From NCBI GenBank assembly GCA_963618065.1, contig CAVERH010000031.1, positions 1 to 34,004 on the forward strand: a stretch of 34,004 nt of DNA, read 5' to 3'. Under the pieces are notes generated by a model. The model was not told the origin of the DNA. It saw only the letters and a program-made list of their open reading frames with translations, and ran no database searches. Origin of the DNA: Suilimivivens sp963618065. Lineage in GTDB: Bacteria > Bacillota > Clostridia > Lachnospirales > Lachnospiraceae. Below, in pieces: positions 10,501 to 15,588 of this stretch. Both the position numbers and the translations under genes were made by a program. Within the stretch, counting starts at the first letter, position 1; every line of letters begins with the position of its first letter.

Positions 10501-11482
10501 GTAGCTCGTATTCGTGGATTTTATCATCATCCCATCCATACTCATTCTTTAAAATCGCCCTGCCTTCTTCGATGGACTTATAACCCTCACCATAATCCGA
10601 GTCGTTTCCCATCGCTTTTTGCGCATAACCGCGCGCAAGGCTCATCAAGCCAGTGCCCCACATATCATACTTTGTATCACTGTCATTCTGCTCTTGCCCT
10701 TTCTGGATCAGGGACAGGGCTTTCTGTTCTCCGGAAGAAAGTGCCTCAATACTTGCCCTGTTATAGGTCTGTTCCTCTTCTGGAGTAAGATAGGTAGAGT
10801 TGGAATATTTATACTTCCCTACCGTTTTTGCATCAGTGAGGGCATTATTCAGTTGATCGAGACTCCACCCATTCTTTTCCATCAACTCCGATGCCATGCG
10901 CTGTGCATTGCTGTTCTGCAAAGTATTCTTGCTTCCGGACTGTGCTGCAGCCTTGCTATAGGTATTCTCATTTGTTTCTGTCTGATATGCACCGTGTGAG
11001 CGTCTGGCTGCCTTTTCTTTTTCCTTGTCCTGATAAGTCTGCTGCAGATCGCCATCGTTATAAAATGTCCGTCCGTAGGTTTCAAGCAGTTTCCTCGAGA
11101 CCTCGTCAAGTGCATCAAGGTGACTCTGTGCCGCCTTGACATCATCCGGTGCATAGGAAATATCACCGCTTTTCTTTTTCTCCAGATCTGGAAGTGCTTC
11201 TGCCCGTGACTGTCTTTCCTCTCTATTTGTCTGGACAATATTCTGCATAGCCTGATCGGAAGACCTTGCCACGTTTTCCATAGCCTCCGTCCCAGCAGGC
11301 TTACTTCCATAAACGCTTGCGTTTCTCTGTTCTTCTTCCCTCTCCACCTGCCGCATATAAGAATTATACAGATCCCTTGCATTGATTTTCTGTTCCTCAT
11401 CATCAGAAAAAGACCCTCCCGCGTTACCGGTGGATCCGTTTCTGGTTAATTGGGTGAATCTTTGAAATGCACTTGAACTCAT
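1550..11482 (-). CDS. Giant polyvalent protein (3310 aa), probable DNA-ejected virion protein with MuF-C-like and ADP-ribosyltransferase domains
   Basis: Visible layout: a charged Q/N-rich N-terminus (1-400); Gly/Ala-rich membrane-active-looking segments (about 440-660, including GGAIAEGLGVAG and GLAGALSGLGMGAG); a zincin-like motif HELGEF at 1106-1111; a MuF-C-like domain (about 1325-1455); an ART-PolyVal-like domain starting with YHGTG (His1518) and ending in SNQIK and DIRYSL near 1811; a long basic coiled coil (about 2041-2131); a conserved NLRVVIQQPTAFFRAANV block near 2663; a hydrophobic helix near 2858-2880; and a helical C-terminus. Polyvalent proteins of this kind are known from phages and conjugative elements and are thought to enter the host with the DNA. 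The size recalls the N4 virion RNA polymerase, but I see no polymerase motifs. A GGGAGGGG site precedes the ATG. It follows the 438-aa gene by 14 bp and ends at a terminator. ADP-ribosylation of host targets at entry is inferred. Confidence 0.8.
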   Translation of the reverse strand: MSSSAFQRFTQLTRNGSTGNAGGSFSDDEEQKINARDLYNSYMRQVEREEEQRNASVYGSKPAGTEAMENVARSSDQAMQNIVQTNREERQSRAEALPDLEKKKSGDISYAPDDVKAAQSHLDALDEVSRKLLETYGRTFYNDGDLQQTYQDKEKEKAARRSHGAYQTETNENTYSKAAAQSGSKNTLQNSNAQRMASELMEKNGWSLDQLNNALTDAKTVGKYKYSNSTYLTPEEEQTYNRASIEALSSGEQKALSLIQKGQEQNDSDTKYDMWGTGLMSLARGYAQKAMGNDSDYGEGYKSIEEGRAILKNEYGWDDDKIHEYELRSKRLADEAYAEQQQEDMDFTDEDDSTAEKIVKGAGSWMYGRMAAIPSITSVLSNLEEKPEGQGRNMYSAYDSYRRAREALSSNVQQDYLGNDTVLDNNIVGEWIKNTTGSNVGQFLYGTSESLGDSALLMNAGGAIAEGLGVAGASAKVASALKNGTEVTSAMKKAATAEKIIQNVAMTPFMTEGYESAYRSARESGSSEEGAQMRGIAGGMAEYITEKISLDNAWELARGTKAGKNILINMLAQGAIEGSEEMASDLLNDIADQVISNAQNDKLSDYDQRVSDYVTEGMSEEDAKTKVLKEKVSEYAADGLAGALSGLGMGAGATVQGYQTANYNKKRGEAVSEYYGKQAESTSDTEYGKSAREKYEQYKNAPTQYYADTIDDSTVEGKEAKQNIQQYADKEAAGKRLSASDRLDIEQSLYVAEHASKGQEQYQKYVREISQVPDSYRSAKSTMTVEEAQKALVDAAGSGNLQKLSDTYQAMKTSTSAEMREQADDMYSRIYGMAETNGIERTQLDALKVSPQDAYMEGMKGTNRAELGALSKEAQQAFNDGARKRIETGRYIVDSSSNLKGNVQTDNGSVTLNGSFDTDGKIQTSTGAVSVEDIMDGTAVKQAYVNASAQKTISAKNAYIANIKDGTNLHQYDYGFNSFYRAGATGITYENAVNGGFASVIESVLGKDTTEAIYNAGLVEYKAEMAREASAELGKAFGVKKGTGTFTDARTGKKTEVNTDFMDLVAKATGLNVVLTNKNNRGEQASFNASTSTIAVTEDHASQLIHELGEFVEAYAGDEYEKIRESAMNTSAQVLGADAYQRTLDNYQRTYEKLNAGQSVLESSREMTNDYLVSLMSTEEGQNALADYMVKNYGAKEAKSLGGKIKDFFDKIVTSLKNMLNNTSLNGYQKKVLNAKITDTKKQAEQFLAALDKAVENYRSAEETKGEEVVKNSLSVEEMENLSKEDMDNYLALKGVLESVRDGSFDTRNHIQVMEHTPKILQEAGLEDKPIFMTVQHFNNITHSEEDGHSEYHGLTDEEVAQAPVLLNNPTIIADSLTEKASVIVISHSLDYKNRPILLALKTDGKARSIELVDSNFMTSMYGRNNAQSFMQRLFENDNILFMDKTKSQALYNGFGVQFPAGIASLDFDKIIHQSRNAVNKNSLSVDSEGNTLSEDQVTFFENSKVRNDDGKLKICYHGTGRADRVGYLFDPERATSGPMAYFTDNKVIADNYAKDKKDTSISRDERYDNYFTQVRINIEGKDMAIGDAWKLLPSGKRNEIMRKAPHVTFDEDYETIIYDAKATRGLGNFDSYKIKEHDGNYLNALVSAWLEDGDLYDREADFLDVLKLVGIDNAEYLDPNYRDEKTYEVYLNITNPFVATEATEDFADELAGWWKQQDQSKYDLKMYSADMWDKSNMPVEQWIDKVRDDIENHTTHAWTVIPDAVTDYLKENGYDGIQDEGGKKGGESHTVYIPFESNQIKDINNEHPSENPDIRYSLGIDDNDFFDIFGGNNEVYGSSSSILEDGMEALKNQEVNTEAVRKIAVKLRNEYGSTINVNTFSDMLNKAFAYMQTSGHASYEDMMRILQEIATPVIEQCTHNEGEETYQNFVNALKTYKIKLNEEQMQEVTNAVGSYTDFKKAMSPLNFSKNGTSLDSVWNEMVEASGYALEENIAPANQPLALYDTLSALRPTPVNDFGGNADDVASDLAMRIVEEYFGTQSDEKMKKLSAQMRQKNKEYRAKIRERYNDRLAEARQGMKDKVSEIGQKKADEIAELKARNKKTAQNAREKRAVKEEKQKIAKRAKTLMKWVSEPTDEHHIPKDMEEPVLSFLNALDFVEPDIKQGKDGNYSVRIFVGSQISNGRRKMLFDTITGSTRSEVLSEYYQRLNSGKGSLDVKSWALRMSQMKGLLEAARDGRDYNNSNLDGVLEMFDPEMADQLSDLMERNNGVASINNLPSSDLHTINNLLRGIIHAVNMKNKAITQNATIEEWAKDTIQTASQYKSKDHSVARQKIQKNLTLDMMTPETYFTLIGKSGEKIYSSINQGFNRKVMDIKQASDYMKETLKDVSPKELAKWTGKKAEIRTFQVFDGTIDLTPAHIMSLYELNQRQQATLHYRGGIEVDTMTVKNKGLDMEHAQNQAVHLTDEDLTNIFSTMTDEQKRVADKIQSYMANQCAAQGNEASMLMYGYEKFRDPNYFPISVDKSTTAVQSDSHAKESLNGIERMGMTKPVNPNASNPIIVKDIFDVLSNHVTDMAAYHGYAPAIKDANRWINYKTKEKINDSYEKHITVQQAVNTSMGRTDNAGVDYYTKLIKDINGSERSGEIQTFWGGLVGNYKAAAIGANLRVVIQQPTAFFRAANVISPKYLAKSVSKSLPGVASKNIERIKEVSPTVWWKTQGYYETSIGKSIKEIITGQSSVRDKITEKSMWLAGKADDITWSALYTAVEKEQADLTKGKGLSEDEFREKVNERFDSLIAQTQVVDATIQKSQWMRGNTAMNKLQTAFMTEPTKSYNMAMKAMIQDSRSYGNNILKWKATRKAAIVLAVTNVVNALAQSLIDGIRKKEDDEDYLESVLNNFQSNVIDNMNPFGLVPGLKDVFSSFVDAFKGESSYGSSFGQTMDAAAISSITDSIGTTSKIIQGNSNKTGYGIFMTYAKTLSYITGIPVYNFTRDASSIYNLFTENKLKKTKEKDSDKYQSVYSQIEKEKDVEDIQTYIDKAMEQGGTIKDIKSGIKSHLKEDYVDSLETNPDYAGKLKQQAVNGLTAIGLTKSEIEDEIKSWEDPTYGYSSLDKAIQSGEGIEDEIRYLQENKDNDKIAEHIMSEFSTTIEYNRNRNIGSKTEESVNKALRLLDSSYSYDAVKEVMEQEEIEKAQKAEKQEAIASAKQATYDIIDGGNGDYKTAIDKWNEAGAEASSMKSSLTTDYAKPLVKAYMEGDKSTETQLRRIALVKAYIDQKNGTNIAKKYGGDYYQYEIDQIGELMNKYNEEPW

Positions 11483-11496
11483 CTTTTCCCCTCCCG

Positions 11497-12813
11497 TTAT
11501 TTAAAGGTACGCTCACCTTTTGCATAATCTTCCAGTATTTCAATCTCCTGCTGTGTATATCCTGCCTGTCTCAGGTTGTACTTTACTTTTGCAAGATCCG
11601 TGGAGGACTGTGCATTCTGTAAAGCCGAAACCATCTTCACAACATCTTCCTTACTATCTGCCTGCAGGTTCTGTGTCTTTGACGTATTATATGGAGCAAT
11701 ATTTACTTCCCAGTTGCTGCCGGAATTTCCACCACTCCAGTTGGTTCCAAAACTTGTATCACTGCCACTCTTGCTGTTGCTTCCTCCACTGCCACTACTG
11801 CTGCCGCTGTCACTCCAAGTGCTTGAATTGGAATTTGTGTTTGATTTATTCCAGTTCGAGGTATTGCTCCAGCTGTTGGTATCGCTGTTTTCCCAGTAAT
11901 TGCTTGAAGTGTGGGATTCTGAATCTGTGACGGAATGAGAATCCTCCCAGTAATTGGAATCCGTAACCTGATAGTTGGAACGCTCTGCATTCTTTTCATT
12001 CCAGTATTCATCATTCCAATAGTTCCGCTCATTCGTGAACATATTGTAATCATAATTCCTCTCGTCGGAATACATGCCATAGTTGAAGCTCCGGTCATTC
12101 TGCCAGTCGCTTACATCGTCCCTGTACTGTCCATATTCCCGATCATAAGCATTGGATGTGATATTGTATTTATTCAGCATATCCGTTCCTTCATCCTGAT
12201 ACTGCTGATATGCCTGATCCCGGAGTGTGGGAATGATGTTATTCAACTGCTGTAGATATCCCTGATAGGTCTGCTGTGCCGCTGACTGTCCGTAGGAAGA
12301 ACCATAGCCGCCATTCATGGCATTGGCCTTTCCCATCGTATCTTCCATAGCCTGCTTTCCCTGTGCGGTATACTGGTCTTTATACATCTGGTACATCTGA
12401 TCCGCATTGAAATTGTAGGAAAACTTATCCCGGTTCATGATGGAATCGTATAAGGAATCCAGCTTTTCCTGATACTTCGACTCAAAGGACGGCTTATTAT
12501 TCAGAGTTTCCTGTAGGCGGTTATAGGCATCTGTTACCTTCTGTCCCTCAGAATAATCCGTATTATAGGTATCCCTGTGCTGTTGTGTGTTGTCTTCTAC
12601 CTTACCGGAAGCCCATGATTTCCCATAAGAATATGAATGCGAACCGCCCTCGGTATGGGTATTAGTTTCAGAGTGAGAAGTCGTATCCGAAGTAGAGCCT
12701 CCCTGTGTACTGGTGCTCGAACCGCCTTGTGTACTGGATCCGCCCTGTGAGCTTGTACTGGACGAGCTTTTTGTATTACTGCTTGCAAATAGTTGTAGGT
12801 TTAATTTTCTCAT
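11497..12813 (-). CDS. Low-complexity virion protein with an N-terminal Prp cleavage signature
   Basis: This 438-aa protein opens with MRKLNLQLFA|SSN, almost the Firmicutes ribosomal L27 extension that Prp removes; the bar marks the predicted cut. A Ser/Gln/Gly/Thr linker follows (11-60), then a helical region (about 75-200), then Tyr/Asn/Asp/Arg-rich repeats such as DERNYDYNMFTNERNYW (about 205-290), a Ser/Asn/Trp-rich stretch with repeated NYWE motifs (about 290-375), and a helical C-terminus with AGYTQQEIEILEDYAKGE. Because the scaffold and capsid carry the same start, I infer that it enters the procapsid and is matured there, perhaps as an inner core or ejection partner of the 3310-aa protein downstream. 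The family is not recognised. A weak AGGGGG site precedes the ATG, and a terminator plus conserved block lie upstream. Confidence 0.75.
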   Translation of the reverse strand: MRKLNLQLFASSNTKSSSSTSSQGGSSTQGGSSTSTQGGSTSDTTSHSETNTHTEGGSHSYSYGKSWASGKVEDNTQQHRDTYNTDYSEGQKVTDAYNRLQETLNNKPSFESKYQEKLDSLYDSIMNRDKFSYNFNADQMYQMYKDQYTAQGKQAMEDTMGKANAMNGGYGSSYGQSAAQQTYQGYLQQLNNIIPTLRDQAYQQYQDEGTDMLNKYNITSNAYDREYGQYRDDVSDWQNDRSFNYGMYSDERNYDYNMFTNERNYWNDEYWNEKNAERSNYQVTDSNYWEDSHSVTDSESHTSSNYWENSDTNSWSNTSNWNKSNTNSNSSTWSDSGSSSGSGGSNSKSGSDTSFGTNWSGGNSGSNWEVNIAPYNTSKTQNLQADSKEDVVKMVSALQNAQSSTDLAKVKYNLRQAGYTQQEIEILEDYAKGERTFK

Positions 12814-12842
12814 AGTGTATACCCCCTGTTCTTATGGTATCG

Positions 12843-12876
12843 TTTTTCCTCAGATAAATATAGAACACCCGAAAAG
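12843..12876 (-). promoter_or_regulatory. Conserved upstream block, copy A (candidate late promoter or operator)
   Basis: On the minus strand the core GGGTGTTCTATATTTA (12855-12870) is preceded by CTTTTC and followed by GGAAAAA. The core begins 57 nt before the 438-aa ATG. A near copy (27716-27747) lies at the same distance before the small terminase gene, and the core recurs before the BppU gene. I see no convincing -35/-10 pair. A phage-specific promoter or an operator is inferred from position and conservation. Confidence 0.45.
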
Positions 12877-12899
12877 GGAGCTGCTTACTGCAACTCCCT
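12872..12899 (-). terminator. Intrinsic terminator after the DGR / XkdX-like operon
   Basis: On the minus strand a 10-bp stem (arms 12890-12899 and 12875-12884, one G-U pair) closes a 5-nt loop and runs into TTTT. It contains the stop codon of the 46-aa ORF. It separates the tail/DGR operon from the 438-aa and 3310-aa genes. Confidence 0.75.
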
Positions 12900-13025
12900 C
12901 ACGCTTTCCTGTTGTGCTAACTGTTCGGTTAATGTCTGAATTAAAAGTGCCTGCTCCTCAATTACTCTCTCCTGTTCCATCAGCAGCCGGAGCAACTGCG
13001 CCATCTTCTCCGATGATGTATCCAT
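12885..13025 (-). CDS. Small coiled-coil protein (46 aa) overlapping the XkdX-like gene
   Basis: ATG to TAA encodes 46 residues: MDTSSEKMAQLLRLLMEQER, then a Glu/Gln/Leu-rich helix ending SVRELQ. It is almost entirely one amphipathic coiled-coil helix. It overlaps the 3' part of the 59-aa gene in another frame, and its stop lies in the terminator loop, so it would be the last gene of the operon. A weak AGAGG site sits a few bases before the ATG. The regular heptads and the exact fit to the terminator argue that it is real. No function is recognised. Confidence 0.55.
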   Translation of the reverse strand: MDTSSEKMAQLLRLLMEQERVIEEQALLIQTLTEQLAQQESVRELQ

Positions 13026-13137
13026 CTTCCTCTAACCTCTTCTTCGCGCTTTCTTTCAGCTTCTTAGGTACCTCATCATAGGTTCTTTCACCCTCTTCAA
13101 TCTTGCGTACCCATAATTCCACAATCGGTGATGTCAT
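12958..13137 (-). CDS. CD1375/XkdX-like small phage protein, second paralogue
   Basis: This 59-aa ORF (MTSPIVELWVRKIEEGERTY...) shares the pattern LWxxKIxxGxxxxxEVPxKLK with the 44-aa gene just upstream. That pattern is typical of the short CD1375/XkdX-like proteins found after tail-fibre genes in Firmicutes phages. The C-terminal extension (EDGYIIGEDGAVAPAADG) is acidic and Gly/Ala-rich and is absent from the paralogue. An AAGGAGGAG site precedes the ATG, only 4 bp after the preceding stop. The biochemical role of the family is not established; the position suggests tail-fibre assembly. Confidence 0.7.
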   Translation of the reverse strand: MTSPIVELWVRKIEEGERTYDEVPKKLKESAKKRLEEDGYIIGEDGAVAPAADGTGESN

Positions 13138-13141
13138 ACCC

Positions 13142-13276
13142 TTACTCCTCCTTCGTCAGCTCTTCCAGGTCGGATTCCACCAGAATCTCACGAACCTTGT
13201 CCTTCAGCTTTGCCGGAACCTCGCTGAACTTCTTCTTTCCATAAATAATTTTCTGCGCCCATAACATAGCAATCAT
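13142..13276 (-). CDS. CD1375/XkdX-like small phage protein, first paralogue
   Basis: This 44-aa protein starts MIAMLWAQKIIYGKKKFSEV and continues with PAKLKDKVREIL, which matches the short CD1375/XkdX-like family. I chose the ATG at 13276 because an AGGGAGG site lies 8 nt before it; a longer reading frame upstream has no ribosome site and an unlike sequence. It is followed after 4 bp by a paralogue. In PBSX-like elements such proteins follow the fibre gene and its chaperone-like partner, which fits the order here. The function is unknown. Confidence 0.75.
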   Translation of the reverse strand: MIAMLWAQKIIYGKKKFSEVPAKLKDKVREILVESDLEELTKEE

Positions 13277-13319
13277 ATCTTTTTCCTCCCTGTTTAATAA
13301 TAAATCCATGAGCCATTCT

Positions 13320-13703
13320 CTAAGCATAGACAATCTCACTCATTTCAAGCACAATGTTTTCAAGGTCTGCTGTCTTGACCGTAAGCCCTTTGTTTGTATC
13401 CGGGTACGTATCTTCGTTCAGAAAGAATCCGTCCTCTGGAGTGTATTTGTATACCAAAGGCTTTAAAAGGCTCGGAAGATCGCTTTCGTCCACCATATAC
13501 ATCTTCGCAATGTCATAATAGGTCGGCTGGAACTGCGTACCCAGCTTCGCATAGATGGTTTCATTATCCGAGCCAATATAACCCTGCGCTTCCTCATTGC
13601 CGCACAGAATGGTTATGCCGCTTCTGCTCTTGCATACCGGCTTCACTTCCTCCACGACATCAATAACCACATTGTCCTTGTTAAGCATAACTACCTTGTT
13701 CAT
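13320..13703 (-). CDS. Hypothetical phage protein in the XkdW position
   Basis: This 127-aa protein (MNKVVMLNKDNVVIDVVEEV...) looks mainly beta-stranded in its first half, with a conserved-looking segment AKLGTQFQPTYYDIAKMYMV, and has a helical C-terminus ending VLEMSEIVYA. The start at 13703 is chosen for the AGGAGG site 7 nt upstream; it lies inside the last codons of the reverse transcriptase, so the two overlap by 23 bp and may be coupled. Standing between the fibre/DGR block and XkdX-like genes, it occupies the place of xkdW in PBSX, but I cannot confirm homology. A tail-fibre accessory role is inferred. Confidence 0.7.
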   Translation of the reverse strand: MNKVVMLNKDNVVIDVVEEVKPVCKSRSGITILCGNEEAQGYIGSDNETIYAKLGTQFQPTYYDIAKMYMVDESDLPSLLKPLVYKYTPEDGFFLNEDTYPDTNKGLTVKTADLENIVLEMSEIVYA

Positions 13704-14820
13704 ACATAAACCTCCTGATAAATAAATCGTTATATAGCCTGTCCATGTTCCGCTTCGTGTAATAGGCATCCTTTAAAGACAGATATCCGGTATGGGAAGC
13801 ATAGAACGTCCGAACCTCCTGGTAACTGATCTGCCTGTTGCACAGCTTCCTGTACAGCTTCTTTAGCTTTCTTCTGTTTCTCACAATGGAAGCTCTGCCG
13901 GGTTTATCAATCACCTTTCCGTTCTTTGACAGATACAGCCGATCCTGCAGCCACACAAAGCCATGCGTCAGCTTTACAATCTGTGTCTTCCGAGGATTCA
14001 GCTCAATTCCGATATCCGAATACAGCTTTCTTACCATGCTCAAAATTTCTTTTGCATCGGTCTTTGTCCTTGTAAGGATATAGAAATCATCCATATATCT
14101 TCCGTAGCCTTCACAACCCTCTAATCTAGTTATACCGTGATCGATACTGTTTGGATAGGACACCGCATTGATCTGGCACACCTGCGAGCCAAGACCTAAC
14201 CCTTTGTCAAATGGATGAATGAATTTCATGGTAAGATCAATCAGCCTTGTATCCGCAATCTGCTTCCTTAAATTTCTCTCAACAACGGAATGATCAATGC
14301 TTCCAAAGAAGTCATGGCAGTCCCCCAGCAGGATATAACCATCCGTTCCGTATTTGCGGTAGAATCTCCGCAGATGCTTCTTCAATCCTTCCCTTGCAAA
14401 ATCGGTTCCCTTTCTCTTCTGTGAGGCACTGTTATAGGTAATCAGGCTCTTCTCGATCACCGGAACAATGCCATAGTCACAGACACTTTTCTGAATCACT
14501 CTTTCCGAAATATGAACCGATGTGATATGTCTTTTCTTGCCACGATCCATAAGGTCAAATTCGATGAACCCTCTGCTTTTCCATGTATTATTTCTCAATG
14601 CATTGGAAAGCTCGATGGAATTTTTAATCACGTTACAGCCGTATCTTTGCACGGATGCTTTCCAGTTCACGCTTTTCCTTGCACTGTAAAACGCTTTTCT
14701 CAAATTCACGGGATCCGTAACGGCTTCAAAAGTATATCCTTCATTTCTCTTTGCCTTTGCCTGTTCTCTCTTTTGTTTCCTTCTTTGATATCTGGCTTCG
14801 TGCCTTTCTATACTGGTCAA
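13681..14820 (-). CDS. DGR reverse transcriptase
   Basis: This 379-aa reverse transcriptase shows the palm motifs in order: DCHDFFGSIDH (first catalytic Asp region), KGLGLGSQVCQ (motif 4, where most DGR enzymes read LGxxxSQ; here Ser is Cys), GRYMDDFYIL with YMDD at 242-245, and a thumb with NPRKTQIVKL and FVWLQDRLYL. There is no maturase, protease or integrase domain, as expected for DGR enzymes, and the length is usual for the group. With Avd it reverse-transcribes the adjacent template repeat, making errors at adenines, to rewrite the VR of the target gene. Translation appears to start at TTG, 9 nt after an AAGGAG site; no in-frame ATG with a site lies nearby. Order target-avd-TR-RT is the same as in the Bordetella phage BPP-1 system. 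Confidence 0.95.
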   Translation of the reverse strand: MTSIERHEARYQRRKQKREQAKAKRNEGYTFEAVTDPVNLRKAFYSARKSVNWKASVQRYGCNVIKNSIELSNALRNNTWKSRGFIEFDLMDRGKKRHITSVHISERVIQKSVCDYGIVPVIEKSLITYNSASQKRKGTDFAREGLKKHLRRFYRKYGTDGYILLGDCHDFFGSIDHSVVERNLRKQIADTRLIDLTMKFIHPFDKGLGLGSQVCQINAVSYPNSIDHGITRLEGCEGYGRYMDDFYILTRTKTDAKEILSMVRKLYSDIGIELNPRKTQIVKLTHGFVWLQDRLYLSKNGKVIDKPGRASIVRNRRKLKKLYRKLCNRQISYQEVRTFYASHTGYLSLKDAYYTKRNMDRLYNDLFIRRFMYEQGSYA

Positions 14821-15160
14821 CCCCTATATCTCCTTGTGGCAGATAGATACATAACCCGAAATCCATGAAATAGGATGCCACCCCTACCATGCAAGAAGCG
14901 TCCGGACTCAGGTATGAGATTTCATATTTAAGCATTATGCTAAGGTTACAGACTCCTTCCACGCACGATTACATGTGTTCGGTCATGAAAGACTTACTAA
15001 GTCGGTATGATAAACTGTGCGGAATCAGGGGAGCACCCCATACGCGTTGCTCGCGTTGTTGTTGTTGGCAGTGCCGGATGAGTTGACATTGCAGAAATTG
15101 TTGGAGTTGCTCACATTCGGTGAAGACAGCCACCAGTTGCTGGCAGTAACAGCCTGTAAC
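14821..15160 (-). ncRNA. DGR template RNA region (TR plus spacer to the reverse transcriptase)
   Basis: This 340-base stretch between avd and the reverse transcriptase holds no convincing gene. It contains the template repeat next to avd and a spacer of about 200 nt before the RT start. In BPP-1, flanking RNA downstream of TR is needed to prime and support cDNA synthesis, so this spacer probably has the same job. Visible short inverted repeats in it include GACTTAGTAAGTC (near 14991-15003) and AGCATAATGCT. The exact RNA ends cannot be seen. Confidence 0.6.
15022..15147 (-). repeat. DGR template repeat (TR)
   Basis: TR aligns without gaps to VR (15669-15794) at an offset of 647 bp. By eye there are 14 mismatches in 126 bp, and all 14 fall on adenines of the TR coding strand (6 A to G, 4 A to T, 4 A to C); the 93 non-adenine positions are identical. 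Read in the VR frame, TR encodes 12 Asn codons of AAY type, the form that gives the widest amino-acid range under adenine mutagenesis. It begins 14 bp after the avd stop. At its 3' end it has an in-frame TGA where VR has TGC. Confidence 0.97.
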
Positions 15161-15574
15161 CTATGGTAATTCTTTATATCTTTGTTGATCGGATTGCATC
15201 CACTTTCTTAATACTTTATTTTCGGTCGATGCAAGGCGCATCCATTCCGTTGCGACAGTATCCTTGATCGGGAGTAATTCCAGTGTCGTGCGCATCAGCT
15301 CCAGCAAATCCTGCAATGCGGCAAGTGCCCGGAGCTGGTATGTTCTCCGCAGTTCGTATTCATATTTTCTTTTCGGGAATATGCTGTTTGCGCATACGAT
15401 GTTTTTATTCATTTCCCGTACAGAGTCGCACAGCTTCTGTCCCAAAATATACCGGTATCTTTTGGGAATGGCATTTTCCCGGACAGACAGCCGAATGGTC
15501 ATAAGCTCCAGTTCGTGTGCTGTATTAAGGAATTCTGCTTCGCTTTCTTTCCGTTCATTTACTCTTACACTCAT
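15161..15574 (-). CDS. avd: Avd, DGR accessory variability determinant
   Basis: This 137-aa, basic, all-helical protein has the look of Avd/bAvd (about 128 aa), a four-helix bundle that forms a pentameric ring and binds the reverse transcriptase and template RNA. The segment VRENAIPKRYRYILGQKLCD at about residues 31-50 matches the usual pattern of the family, and Arg and Lys are spread through helices 2-4 (RRTYQLRALAALQDLLELMR). It sits between target and TR, exactly where BPP-1 has avd. An AAGGAG site lies 5 nt before the ATG, directly after the GC hairpin. The adjacent TR and RT make the assignment firm. Confidence 0.9.
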   Translation of the reverse strand: MSVRVNERKESEAEFLNTAHELELMTIRLSVRENAIPKRYRYILGQKLCDSVREMNKNIVCANSIFPKRKYEYELRRTYQLRALAALQDLLELMRTTLELLPIKDTVATEWMRLASTENKVLRKWMQSDQQRYKELP

Positions 15575-15588
15575 GGTTACTCCTTATC

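Noticed and set aside
1550..11482. N4-type virion RNA polymerase in the giant protein
   Set aside because: The size is similar, but I find no T7-like polymerase motifs; the conserved parts are MuF-C-like, ART and helical segments.
11520..11930. Plus-strand frames rich in Cys, Leu and Ser
   Set aside because: They are antisense to the low-complexity Ser/Asn/Gly codons of the 438-aa gene.
13277..13339. Longer start of the 44-aa XkdX-like gene
   Set aside because: No ribosome site, and the extra residues do not fit the family; AGGGAGG marks the start at 13276.
14741..14962. A 73-aa minus-strand frame between TR and the reverse transcriptase
   Set aside because: It overlaps the RT start, has no ribosome site and lies in the template RNA spacer; the protein has no domain-like pattern.
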